A stretch of DNA of 64,000 nucleotides from the NCBI GenBank assembly GCA_023433465.1, contig JAEZCR010000126.1, forward strand, positions 1 through 64,000, written 5' to 3'. This stretch comes from Pseudomonadota bacterium (GTDB lineage: Bacteria > Pseudomonadota > Gammaproteobacteria > Steroidobacterales > Steroidobacteraceae). This document shows, in pieces, positions 26,396 to 34,735 of the stretch (position 1 is its first letter; each line of letters opens with the position of its first letter). Under the pieces are notes generated by a model. The model saw nothing but the letters and a program-made list of their open reading frames with translations, was not told where the DNA came from and searched no databases. Both the position numbers and the translations under genes were made by a program.

Positions 26396-28327
26396 ATGAG
26401 CAAAAGCCTTGCGCCCGTCCCGAATCCGCCAACAATCGGCGCGATGGACGAAATCATGAGCCGCGCGACCCGGCTATTGCGCGAAGTCTGGGGTTACTCC
26501 GCATTTCGCGGGCCGCAGGCGGAAATCATCGGGCACGTGGCGGGCGGCGGGGATGCGCTGGTCCTGTTGCCCACCGGCGGCGGCAAATCGCTGTGTTACC
26601 AGGTTCCATCGCTGGTGCGCGACGGGATGGGCGTGGTGATTTCCCCGCTCATCGCGCTGATGCAGGACCAGGTCGCCGCGCTGCGCGAAGCCGGGGTGCG
26701 CGCGGAGTTCCTGAACTCGTCGCTGTCCTGGCACGAACAGCAGCGGGTCGAGAAGTCCGTTCGCGCGGGCGAGGTCGACATCTTGTACGTCGCGCCCGAA
26801 CGGCTGGTGACGGATCGCTGCCTCGAGCTGCTCGACGCGAGCACGCTCGCGCTGTTCGCCATCGACGAGGCCCACTGCGTGTCGCAATGGGGTCACGACT
26901 TCCGGCCGGAATACCTGCGCCTCGCGGTGTTGGCCGAGCGGTATCCACGCGTGCCGCGCATCGCGCTCACCGCGACCGCCGACGCCGCGACACGCAAGGA
27001 AATCCTCGCGCGCCTCAAGCTCGATTCCGCGCGAGTCTTCATCTCGAGCTTCGATCGACCGAACATCCGCTACCGCATCGCCGAGCGCGACAACGCACGC
27101 AAGCAATTGCTGCAATTCATTCGCGAGGAGCACGCAGGGCATTCCGGCATCGTCTACTGCTTCACGCGCAAGTCGGTCGACGAAACCGCCGAATTCCTGA
27201 AGGACTCCGGCATCGACGCACTGCCCTATCACGCGGACAAGGAGCACGAGACGCGCGACGAACATCTCAGCCGGTTCATTCGAGAGGATGGCATCGTGAT
27301 GGTGGCGACCATCGCGTTCGGCATGGGCATCGACAAACCGGACGTGCGTTTCGTCGCCCACCTCGACCTGCCGAAGAGCATGGAGGCGTATTACCAGGAG
27401 ACGGGCCGCGCCGGGCGCGACGGGCTGCCCGCGGATGCGTGGATGATCTACGGGCTCGCCGACGTCGTGCAGCAGCGAAGACTCATCGATCAGTCGCCCT
27501 CGGGGGAGGAATACAAGCGGGTGGCGGGCGCGAAGCTCGATGCCTTGTTGGGGCTGTGCGAAACCGTCGACTGCCGCCGCGTGCGCCTGCTCGACTACTT
27601 CGGCGAAGCGAGCAGTCCCTGCGGAAACTGCGACAACTGCCTGACGCCACCCGAGGAATGGGACGGCACAGAGGCCGCGCGCAAGCTCATGTCGTGCATC
27701 TATCGCTGCGAGCAGGCGAGCGGCTTCGGATTCGGCGCGGTGCAGATCATCGACGTGCTGACGGGACAACGCACCGCGAAGGTGGAGCAGTTCGGTCACG
27801 ACCGCGTGAGCACGTTCGGGATCGGCAAGGAACTCTCCGCGCTGCAATGGCGCGCCGTCATCCGCCAGCTCGTCGCGCTGCGGCTCGTGCGGGTCGACTA
27901 CGACCGGTTCAACATACTGCAGCTGACTCCCGAGGCTCGCGAGGTATTGAGCGGGCGCAGGAAGCTCAAGTTGAGGAAGCCGTCGGAGAAAGCCGACCGG
28001 CCGCGGCGTCCGAAGCACGGTGAACCATCTACCTTGGCCGCGCGCGAGGCGCTGACCGGCGAATCGGTCCGGGTTTTCGAGACGCTGCGCGAATGGCGCA
28101 AGGGCGTGGCAAGGGAGCATGGAGTTCCCGCGTACACGGTATTCCACGACGCGACGCTGCAGGAAATCGCCCGGCGACTTCCGGGCTCACTGGACGGATT
28201 ACGCGGAATCTCCGGAGTCGGGGCGACGAAACTCGAGCGATATGGACAGTCGATCCTGGCGGTAGTCAGGGAACATGGCGCCCGGTATCTTGCCGAGGTT
28301 TCGACCGCCGGCGATGGAACAAGCTGA
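26396..28327 (+). CDS. recQ: ATP-dependent DNA helicase RecQ
   Basis: This 643-residue protein has Walker A LLPTGGGKSLCYQ (about 58-70), DEAH box in AIDEAHCVSQWGHDFRPEY, motif IV-VI (IVYCFTRKSVDETAEFL, VATIAFGMGIDKPDVR, YYQETGRAGRDG), the RecQ zinc site (CRRVRLLDYFGE...CGNCDNCL), an RQC winged helix and a C-terminal HRDC domain. It unwinds DNA 3' to 5' during repair. ATG at 26396 is used; 26444 (MDEIM) or 26456 would also fit an E. coli-like N-terminus. A long overlapping ORF in another plus frame is a GC-rich shadow. Confidence 0.93.
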   Translation: MSKSLAPVPNPPTIGAMDEIMSRATRLLREVWGYSAFRGPQAEIIGHVAGGGDALVLLPTGGGKSLCYQVPSLVRDGMGVVISPLIALMQDQVAALREAGVRAEFLNSSLSWHEQQRVEKSVRAGEVDILYVAPERLVTDRCLELLDASTLALFAIDEAHCVSQWGHDFRPEYLRLAVLAERYPRVPRIALTATADAATRKEILARLKLDSARVFISSFDRPNIRYRIAERDNARKQLLQFIREEHAGHSGIVYCFTRKSVDETAEFLKDSGIDALPYHADKEHETRDEHLSRFIREDGIVMVATIAFGMGIDKPDVRFVAHLDLPKSMEAYYQETGRAGRDGLPADAWMIYGLADVVQQRRLIDQSPSGEEYKRVAGAKLDALLGLCETVDCRRVRLLDYFGEASSPCGNCDNCLTPPEEWDGTEAARKLMSCIYRCEQASGFGFGAVQIIDVLTGQRTAKVEQFGHDRVSTFGIGKELSALQWRAVIRQLVALRLVRVDYDRFNILQLTPEAREVLSGRRKLKLRKPSEKADRPRRPKHGEPSTLAAREALTGESVRVFETLREWRKGVAREHGVPAYTVFHDATLQEIARRLPGSLDGLRGISGVGATKLERYGQSILAVVREHGARYLAEVSTAGDGTS

Positions 28328-28369
28328 TGAAATGATCCGGTAGTTCGACGACCAGTTGGGCATTTCATC
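28326..28369 (+). terminator. Hairpin after recQ
   Basis: GATGAAATG (28326-28334) pairs with CATTTCATC (28361-28369) over a 26-base loop, starting in the recQ stop region. No U run follows, so termination is only probable. Confidence 0.4.
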
Positions 28370-28481
28370 GTCGCGGTGGTGCGTGTACTCCCGCGTACCA
28401 CAGCATGAAGAAGTTTCGTGCCGTGAGCTGATCCCCTTCAGCCGGATCACTCGCCTCACGGTCGCGCCTTACTACGCGCGC

Positions 28482-28886
28482 TCAGGCTTCTGGAGCAATC
28501 AGCCGCACGGTGGGAAAGTAGCTCCGATAGCGCGATGCATCACGTGTGAGTAGCGGCCACTCCATGACCGCGGCATGCGCGCCTATGTAGAAATCGGGTA
28601 GAACGCCTTGCTTGGTGCCGCGTCGCCTTCGGTAGTCCACGAAGACCTTGCCCGCGAGGAACAAGGCCTCGCGCGGAATGGCTTCGTATGCCAGCGCGGC
28701 GTCGGCGAGCATGCCTTCGAGCTCTTCGATGCGCGCGAAGGCCATCGACAGCTCGGAGTAGATCACCGGATTGATCGCCAGCCGCTCGTGGACGCTCGCT
28801 GCCTCGAGCTGGTGCTGTGACCAATCCGCCCAGACCTCGTCATCCAGAACCAGGTCGAGCAGCACATTCGTATCGACCAGAATCAC
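28482..28886 (-). CDS. vapC: VapC-type PIN-domain ribonuclease toxin
   Basis: This 134-residue protein has PIN acidic residues: Asp in ILVDTNVLLD, Glu in YSELSMAF, and Asp in VLPDFYIGAHAA, with a late Asp in TRDASRY. VapC toxins cut tRNA or rRNA. Its ATG overlaps the antitoxin stop by 4 bases, the usual vapBC order. Confidence 0.9.
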   Translation of the reverse strand: MILVDTNVLLDLVLDDEVWADWSQHQLEAASVHERLAINPVIYSELSMAFARIEELEGMLADAALAYEAIPREALFLAGKVFVDYRRRRGTKQGVLPDFYIGAHAAVMEWPLLTRDASRYRSYFPTVRLIAPEA

Positions 28887-29122
28887 TTCGATCCGCGCGT
28901 CAACGCGAGAATCGCGTCGGTCTTCATGCGTACCGTGCCGCGGCCGCGCAACTTCGCGAACCGCGTTGGCTGACGCTTCACGCTCCTGCTCGCGGGTCGC
29001 AGAATCACGTCACCGCCCGGCACCCGCTCGAAGACCACGGCCGATCCCGCCTTCAGACCCAGATAGTCCCTGATGGATTTTGGCACCGTGACCTGGCCCT
29101 TGCTCGTGATGTGCGTCGCCAT
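28883..29122 (-). CDS. vapB: VapB-type AbrB/MazE-fold antitoxin
   Basis: The 79-residue protein has a SpoVT/AbrB DNA-binding fold (HITSKGQVTVPKSIRDYLGLKAGSAVVFE) and a basic C-terminus (RQPTRFAKLRGRGTVRMKTD) that would clamp the toxin. It lies directly behind a palindrome expected to be its operator. Confidence 0.9.
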   Translation of the reverse strand: MATHITSKGQVTVPKSIRDYLGLKAGSAVVFERVPGGDVILRPASRSVKRQPTRFAKLRGRGTVRMKTDAILALTRGSK

Positions 29123-29125
29123 TGA

Positions 29126-29153
29126 GTATTACCTGCAACAAGGCTGGTAATAC
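29126..29153 (-). promoter_or_regulatory. Palindromic operator of the vapBC pair
   Basis: GTATTACC (29126-29133) and GGTAATAC (29146-29153) are perfect 8-bp arms separated by 12 bases, starting 4 bases upstream of the vapB ATG. AbrB-fold antitoxins repress their own operon through such inverted repeats; the assignment is by position. Confidence 0.6.
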
Positions 29154-29369
29154 CCTACGCGGCGATCGGCGGTCCGTCAAAACGGCCGCTGACGCAGCGT
29201 GCACCCGCGCGGCTTTGCAAGTCCACGCCCGTATTCCGCGATTTCGCCCGCTCATGCGGCTTGACATGCAGCGCCCCCTGGCTGGATCTTGCGTGGCTGC
29301 ATTTGTGGTTGACCTCCCTGCCGATCGCCGGCACCTTGCATGCCAACACGATTCGAGGATCTCCCATCG

Positions 29370-30938
29370 ATGTCTACCGCCGAACTCGACACGCGCGCAG
29401 CATCCGCCCAGGCACGGCTCCCTCGCCAGGTTCCATACATCATCGGCAACGAAGCCTGCGAGCGCTTCAGCTTCTACGGGATGCGCAACATCCTGACGCC
29501 GTTTCTCGTGACCTCGCTCCTGCTGTATGCGCCGGAAGCCGAGCGCGCCGGCATCGCCAAGGACGTGTTCCATTCCTTCGTGATCGGCGTGTACTTCTTC
29601 CCGCTGCTCGGCGGCTGGATCGCCGATCGGCTGCTCGGAAAGTACCGCACCATCCTGTACCTGTCGCTCGTCTACTGCGTGGGGCACGCGTGCCTCGCCG
29701 CGTTCGAGGACAACCGCACGGGCTTCTACACCGGACTCTTCCTGATCGCGCTGGGCTCGGGCGGCATCAAACCACTCGTGGTTTCGTTCGTCGGCGACCA
29801 GTTCGATCAGTCCAACAAGCACATCGCGAAGGTCGTGTTCGACGCCTTCTACTGGACGATCAACTTCGGGTCGTTCTTCGCCTCGCTGCTGATGCCCATC
29901 GTCCTGCGCAACTACGGGGCGGCATGGGCATTCGGGATTCCGGGCATCCTGATGTTCATCGCGACCGTCATCTTCTTCATGGGGCGCAAGAAGTACGTGA
30001 ACGTTCCGCCCGCGAACGCCGATCCGCACTCCTTCCTGCGCGTCGCTCACACCGCGCTGTGGGCGCGCGCCGAGGGGCGGGGACGCCCGGGGCTCATCAT
30101 CGCGGGGATCGGCGCGGCGCTGGCGATCGGCGCGCTCGCGATGATGGGCTCGCTCGGCTTCGTCGCATCGGCGTGTCTTGCGCTCGTGTTCCTGCTGGCA
30201 TTCGGCGGCACCGGTGCGTACATGCAGCTCGATCGCGCGAGCAATGTTCATCCGGTCGAGACCATCGACGGCGTGCGCGCGGTGCTGCGCATCCTCATCG
30301 TGTTCGCACTCACGACTCCGTTCTGGTCGCTGTTCGATCAGAAGGCGTCGACGTGGATCCTGCAGGCGGACCAGATGGTGAAGCCCGAATGGTTCTCGTC
30401 GGCGCAGATGCAGGCGCTGAATCCCGCGCTCGTCATGATCCTGATTCCTTTCAACAATTTCGTGCTCTATCCAGCCCTGCGCCGCCTCGGCATCGAGGTG
30501 ACGCAGCTCCGGAAGATGGGTTTCGGCATCGCGTTCTCCGGACTCGCGTGGATCGCGGCCGGCGCGATCCAGCTGGCGATCGACGGCGGCGACGCCGTGT
30601 CCATCGTCTGGCAGGTTCTGCCTTACGCGCTGCTGACGTTTGGCGAGGTGCTCGTGTCGGCGACCGGACTCGAGTTCGCGTACAGCCAGGCGCCGCAATC
30701 CATGAAGGGCGTGATCATGGCGTTCTGGTACCTGGCGGTGACCGTGGGCAACCTCTGGGTGTTGCTGGTCAACGCGACAGTGCGCAACGAGGCGGTGATC
30801 GCGCGCGTGGCCAGCACAGGCCTCACCGAGAACGCATTCCTGATGTTCTTCTTCGCGGGATTCGCGTTGATCGTCGCGCTGGCTTTTGGTTGGTATGCGC
30901 GGCGCTATCCGATGCAGGATCACTATCGAGCCGCGTGA
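29370..30938 (+). CDS. POT/PTR-family proton-coupled oligopeptide transporter (MFS)
   Basis: The product is 522 residues with about 12-14 membrane helices. POT signatures are seen: ACERFSFYGMRNILTPFL (the ExxERFxYYG motif), GGWIADRLLGKY, ALGSGGIKPLVVSFVGDQF and FYWTINFGSFFAS. The C-terminal half has PQSMKGVIMAFWYLAVTVGNLW. It imports di- and tripeptides with protons, which fits the many secreted peptidases here. ATG at 29370 has GAGGAT about 10 bases upstream; an in-frame ATG at 29340 would add ten residues. A TTGACA box lies at 29261. Confidence 0.9.
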   Translation: MSTAELDTRAASAQARLPRQVPYIIGNEACERFSFYGMRNILTPFLVTSLLLYAPEAERAGIAKDVFHSFVIGVYFFPLLGGWIADRLLGKYRTILYLSLVYCVGHACLAAFEDNRTGFYTGLFLIALGSGGIKPLVVSFVGDQFDQSNKHIAKVVFDAFYWTINFGSFFASLLMPIVLRNYGAAWAFGIPGILMFIATVIFFMGRKKYVNVPPANADPHSFLRVAHTALWARAEGRGRPGLIIAGIGAALAIGALAMMGSLGFVASACLALVFLLAFGGTGAYMQLDRASNVHPVETIDGVRAVLRILIVFALTTPFWSLFDQKASTWILQADQMVKPEWFSSAQMQALNPALVMILIPFNNFVLYPALRRLGIEVTQLRKMGFGIAFSGLAWIAAGAIQLAIDGGDAVSIVWQVLPYALLTFGEVLVSATGLEFAYSQAPQSMKGVIMAFWYLAVTVGNLWVLLVNATVRNEAVIARVASTGLTENAFLMFFFAGFALIVALAFGWYARRYPMQDHYRAA

Positions 30939-30942
30939 GCGA

Positions 30943-30972
30943 AGGACCCCACCGGTTTTCCGATGGGGTCCT
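30943..30972. terminator. Strong hairpin terminator
   Basis: AGGACCCC and GGGGTCCT form the outer stem, with an inner near-match to CCGG/CCGAT around a TTTT loop. It lies directly after the POT gene stop and before the convergent DUF805 gene. Confidence 0.75.
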
Positions 30973-30991
30973 GTCTAACCACGCCGGATGT

Positions 30992-31498
30992 TCAGCCGCC
31001 TGCTGCGCGCTGCGTGTATTGCACGTACGCGGGAATGGCGATCGCTGCCATGATGCCGATCAGAAAGATGACAGGCAGCAACACGCCGAGGATTTTCACC
31101 CCAAGGGTGTTCGGCGGCGGCGGCAGGCCGTAAGTGTTCGGGCCTTCGGTCCCCCGCTTGAAAACCCAGATGAAGCCGACGAGCGGGATGAGCTGGAGCA
31201 GAACGGTCCATCCGCTCCAGTCCATGTCATGGCTGCGCTGAATCGCAACGAGAATGCCGAACACGATCGCCACGGCGTACAGCAGCAGGAAGATGGCTCC
31301 CGCTACCGTCTCACTCGCGGCCGCGTTCACGCCCGCCATGATCGCGCCAAGGATCAGGTAGGCGCCCGTGAAGTACGCGAGATACCGCAGTCGTCCGAGG
31401 CGCCCCTTGGCGGACCACATGCGAATTTCTTGAAATTCCTGCTCCGACTCGACGTCGCTGACCGCCGCACGTGGCGGCGTATATGGATTGCTGGACAT
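30992..31498 (-). CDS. DUF805 membrane protein
   Basis: The 168-residue protein has a polar N-terminus (MSSNPYTPPRAAV) and the DUF805 pattern: GRLGRLRYLAYF, four to five helices, the RSHDMDWSGW motif and LIPLVGFIWVFKRGTEGPNTYG. A last helix (VIFLIGIMAAIAIPAYVQYTQRA) looks like a pilin-type N-helix placed at the C-terminus. Function of DUF805 is unknown. Confidence 0.85.
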   Translation of the reverse strand: MSSNPYTPPRAAVSDVESEQEFQEIRMWSAKGRLGRLRYLAYFTGAYLILGAIMAGVNAAASETVAGAIFLLLYAVAIVFGILVAIQRSHDMDWSGWTVLLQLIPLVGFIWVFKRGTEGPNTYGLPPPPNTLGVKILGVLLPVIFLIGIMAAIAIPAYVQYTQRAAGG

Positions 31499-31610
31499 GA
31501 CTCTCCCTCTCCTCCCGTGATGTTCTTGTTCTGCCGCGCCGGCGCGTCGCGTGACGGCGCGGCGGGTCGGCCCAGCTTACACCCTGGAATAGGTAGACGC
31601 CTTACCGGAT

Positions 31611-33098
31611 TCAGGCGCCCGGATCGATATTGGCGTTGCGCCTGAATAGATTGGTCGGGTCGTACCTGCGCTTGAGCGCCACCAGGCGGGGATAGTTGTC
31701 GCCGTAGGTCGCGCGCACCCGCTGTTGTGGATCGTCCACCGCGATCGTGTTCACGTAGAACCCCTTGGTGTGTGGCGACAGGCGATCGAACGTCGCGCGC
31801 GCCCAGCCCAGGTGCGCCTCGGAAGCCGCCTTGTCGCGCGGATCGGCCCAGAAGCCCTGCACGATGAGCGTGGAACGCGCGTCACGATTCCAGAATGCGG
31901 TGGCGTCGCGCGGCACGCGATTGAATGCGCCACCGCAATCGCCCGTGAACATGATGCGCGCACCGGGTGGTTGGGCGGATTCCATGCTGTCGACCGCGGC
32001 ATCGATCAACTCGGGCGAAATGCCCGTGAGGAAGCCGGAGCGTTCGTAGTAGCCAAGGCCGTGTTGCGAGCCGCGGTCCTGCGCCGTCTGCAACTCGATG
32101 TAACTGGACGGCTTCACGGCATCCACGAGCGGGCCGAACTGGCGGAGTGGTTTGACGACTTCCTCACCCTTGTCCGGGGGACCGCTGTAGCAGACGGAGA
32201 AGCCAAGCACCTTGCCGGGCTGCGGAAGGTTGGCGAGCATGGTGTCGACGAAGAGTTCATCGGGCTTGCTCTGGGAGAACTCGGCGATGAAACGAAGCAG
32301 CTCCTTCGCCTTCGCCAGTGGATAGAGCAGGACGCCGCCGTACATCGTCGGCGACACCGGGTGGAGCTGGTATTCGAAAGACGTCACGACGCCGAAGTTG
32401 CCGCCGCCACCCTTGAGCCCCCACAGCAGTTCGGAGTTTTCGTCCTTGCTGGCGCGCACGTACTCGCCATTGGCCGCGATCACGTCGGCGGCGCGCAGGT
32501 TGTCGCATGAAAGTCCGAAGCGCGGCGTCAGTCGGCCGAAGCCGCCGCCCAACGTGAGTCCGGCAGCGCCGGTGTGCGAAACGCGGCCGGCGGGCGTCGC
32601 GAGGTTGAAAGCCTGCGCTTCGCGGTCGAGATCGCCCAACAAGGCGCCGGAGTCCACGCGCGCCGTGCGCGCGATCGGATCGACGCGCACGCCGCGCATG
32701 AGCGAAAGATCGATCATCAACCCGCCATCGCAGACCGACTGGCCCGACAGGCTGTGTCCACCGGCGCGCACCGCGATCAGCAGATCCTGGGTCCGGCCGA
32801 AGTTCACGGCCTGCGCGACGTCCGCGGCGCCGGCGCACCGCACGATAAGCGCGGGCCGGCGATCGAACGCGCCGTTCCAGATGCGCCTCGCCTGCTCGTA
32901 GCCCTCGTCGGCCGCCGTGAGTAGTTTGCTGCGAAGGCGGGCGCGCAGTTCCTCGATGTCGGATCCACGCAGCACGAGTTCTTTGCCGGTGCGACCGATG
33001 GCCGGAATATCGGCGGTCGCAGCGAGCAGTCGCCGCGCCGGCAACATTGCGATCACTCCCGCGGAGAGGGTCGAGGTGACGAAGGTTCTTCGCTTCAT
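31611..33098 (-). CDS. FAD-linked oxidase of the berberine-bridge-enzyme type, exported
   Basis: This 495-residue protein has a leader (MKRRTFVTSTLSAGVIAMLPARRLLAA). The FAD-binding PCMH domain reads RAGGHSLSGQSVCDGGLMIDLS, where the His is the usual covalent flavin site, then GRVSHTGAAGLTLGGGFGRLTPRFGLS. The BBE C-terminal motif YDPTNLFRRNANI is present. Such enzymes oxidise sugars, alkaloids or phenolics with O2. The ATG at 33098 overlaps the upstream gene's stop by 4 bases. An AAACTAC word (GTAGTTT) lies at 32931. Confidence 0.88.
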   Translation of the reverse strand: MKRRTFVTSTLSAGVIAMLPARRLLAATADIPAIGRTGKELVLRGSDIEELRARLRSKLLTAADEGYEQARRIWNGAFDRRPALIVRCAGAADVAQAVNFGRTQDLLIAVRAGGHSLSGQSVCDGGLMIDLSLMRGVRVDPIARTARVDSGALLGDLDREAQAFNLATPAGRVSHTGAAGLTLGGGFGRLTPRFGLSCDNLRAADVIAANGEYVRASKDENSELLWGLKGGGGNFGVVTSFEYQLHPVSPTMYGGVLLYPLAKAKELLRFIAEFSQSKPDELFVDTMLANLPQPGKVLGFSVCYSGPPDKGEEVVKPLRQFGPLVDAVKPSSYIELQTAQDRGSQHGLGYYERSGFLTGISPELIDAAVDSMESAQPPGARIMFTGDCGGAFNRVPRDATAFWNRDARSTLIVQGFWADPRDKAASEAHLGWARATFDRLSPHTKGFYVNTIAVDDPQQRVRATYGDNYPRLVALKRRYDPTNLFRRNANIDPGA

Positions 33099-33940
33099 GG
33101 TTGTTTCTTCCTGGAGGACATCGACCTGCGATTCCCGAGGGCGCGGCATTCGCGCGCGGCTTCTTTCCCGGTGAGCTCGCCGATCACCTGCAACTCGGGT
33201 TGGTAGATCCACAGATCGCCGCGTCCGTCGAGGAGAAAGCCGAAACTCAGCTTCTCCTGGTCGCATCGGACAGGGCCCATGGTGAGACTGATCGGTGTCC
33301 AGCGCCGGTTACCGCGGAATTCGAAACTGCCGCTCTCGGCGGCCATATCGGCATTGCGCGGCCGATCGGGGTTGTCGTTCTTTCCGTCCCGACCACTCGC
33401 CAGCCAGAACCAGACGCGTCCCGCGTCGCGCGAAGCGGCCCACATCGTCACGCGCACGGTTTTTCCGTGATACGGCCTCGCGTCGACCACTTGTCGCAAC
33501 TGACCCCAGCCGTGTGATTTCTTGCCGCGTGCGCCGATGCACAGCGGCGTGCCGTCCTGCGGAACGCGGAACACGAACTGGTCCATGCGCGTGCCGGCCC
33601 GCTGCCAGATGCCGGGACCCGTCAACGGATCATCGTCGGGAAACACGCCCATGAGGCCCGTCGCCGGATCGAGCTTGATCACCTGCTGTTGCCGCGTTGC
33701 CGCCGCCGCGAGATCGACGCCGTCGAGCGGATCGTCCGGCAAGGCGCGGCAGCGCGGGATCCTGCCGACGACCATGATCTCGGGTAGCGAGGAGTCGCCG
33801 GATCGGGTCGTTTGTTCTGCTTCATGGCTGGTCCCGGCATCGGGCTGCGACGCCGCATCGGCTCCCATGGGCTGGGCCAGGGCGACGGATAGAAACGCCG
33901 TAAACAGCAGGCTTCCCACGGTGCGCAGCCTCGAATGCAC
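33095..33940 (-). CDS. Exported protein of unknown function, operon partner of the BBE-type oxidase
   Basis: This 281-residue protein has a signal peptide (VGSLLFTAFLSVALAQ). A conserved-looking stretch reads PEIMVVGRIPRCRALPDDPLDGVDL; the rest resembles a beta-sandwich (GKTVRVTMWAASRDAGRVWFWLASG, WTPISLTMGPVRCDQEKLSFGFLLDGRGDLWI), similar in style to carbohydrate-binding modules. No family was recognised. The 4-base overlap with the downstream oxidase shows coupled translation and a shared role. Confidence 0.6.
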   Translation of the reverse strand: MHSRLRTVGSLLFTAFLSVALAQPMGADAASQPDAGTSHEAEQTTRSGDSSLPEIMVVGRIPRCRALPDDPLDGVDLAAAATRQQQVIKLDPATGLMGVFPDDDPLTGPGIWQRAGTRMDQFVFRVPQDGTPLCIGARGKKSHGWGQLRQVVDARPYHGKTVRVTMWAASRDAGRVWFWLASGRDGKNDNPDRPRNADMAAESGSFEFRGNRRWTPISLTMGPVRCDQEKLSFGFLLDGRGDLWIYQPELQVIGELTGKEAARECRALGNRRSMSSRKKQP

Positions 33941-34067
33941 GAGACAAACGGGTCATGAAGCGACGGCAGTATATCCGTCCCGGCGCCGGCACCGCAGCTC
34001 ATGAAGACGAACCTGGATGAGCGTTTAGAATCGTTCGCAGCACCAGCCGCCTTTTCGAGGAGACGCG

Positions 34068-34661
34068 ATGAAAACATGGACCCGCACCTTCACCGCGCTG
34101 CTCGCCTGCGCACTCATTGCGCCGGTGCTCCGGTCGGCCGACTTGCCGCCCGAGTTCACGAAGCACGGCGCGCCGAACGACTTCGACTTCGAAATCGGAT
34201 CATGGAAGACGCACCTGCGTCGGCTGACGAAACCTCTCACCGGTTCCGGCGTCTGGGTGGAGTACGAAGGCACGACTGTAGTTAGAAAGGTCTGGGACGG
34301 GCGCGCGAACCTCGTCGAACTCGACGTCACGGGGCCGGCGGGCCGGATCGAGGCGTTGAGCCTTCGACTGTTCAACCCGGAAACGCGCCAATGGAGCCTG
34401 AACTTCGCGAACGCGCGCGGCGGCGTCATGGCGGCGCCCGCGTTGGGCGGATTCAGCAAGGGGCGTGGCGAGTTCTACAACTTCGATACGCTCGACGGCC
34501 GTGAAATCCTGGTGCGTTTCGTGATCTCCGACATCACACCCACCTCCTGCCGCTTCGAACAAGCCTTTTCGGCCGACGGCGGCAAGACCTGGGAGGTCAA
34601 CTGGATCGCCGTCGATTCGCGGGGTGGGGATGGCGGTGCCGGTGTAAAAAGTGGGGATTAG
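34068..34661 (+). CDS. Exported DUF1579-like protein with a repeat-encoded tail
   Basis: This 197-residue protein has a signal peptide (MKTWTRTFTALLACALIAPVLRSA) and a FDFEIGSWKTHLRR motif typical of the lipocalin-like DUF1579 type. GAGGAG precedes the ATG. The last 12 residues (GGDGGAGVKSGD) are encoded by the left arm of the inverted repeat at 34621 and match the tail of the convergent regulator (GGDSGAGVKSGD). The native C-terminus was therefore probably overwritten or extended by repeat insertion. Confidence 0.65.
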   Translation: MKTWTRTFTALLACALIAPVLRSADLPPEFTKHGAPNDFDFEIGSWKTHLRRLTKPLTGSGVWVEYEGTTVVRKVWDGRANLVELDVTGPAGRIEALSLRLFNPETRQWSLNFANARGGVMAAPALGGFSKGRGEFYNFDTLDGREILVRFVISDITPTSCRFEQAFSADGGKTWEVNWIAVDSRGGDGGAGVKSGD

Positions 34662-34735
34662 CGCCGGGCGCCCGAATTGCCACCACCATCTCCGCTAATC
34701 CCCACTTTTTACACCGGCACCACTATCCCCACCCG
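34621..34735. repeat. 43-bp inverted repeat across two convergent gene ends
   Basis: Arm 34621-34663 and the reverse complement of arm 34693-34735 agree at 40 of 43 positions, with a 29-base spacer that itself begins with a 10-base palindrome (CGGGCGCCCG, 34665-34674). Each arm carries GTAAAAAGTGGGGATTAG, whose TAG is the stop of the gene running into it. It could be a REP/MITE-like insertion, a bidirectional terminator, or both. Confidence 0.85.

Noticed and set aside
26335..28023. Alternative 562-residue frame over recQ
   Set aside because: All helicase motifs are in the other plus frame.
29261..31645. 794-residue open frame on the plus strand
   Set aside because: Out of frame with the POT transporter and DUF805; low-complexity Arg-rich product with no motif.
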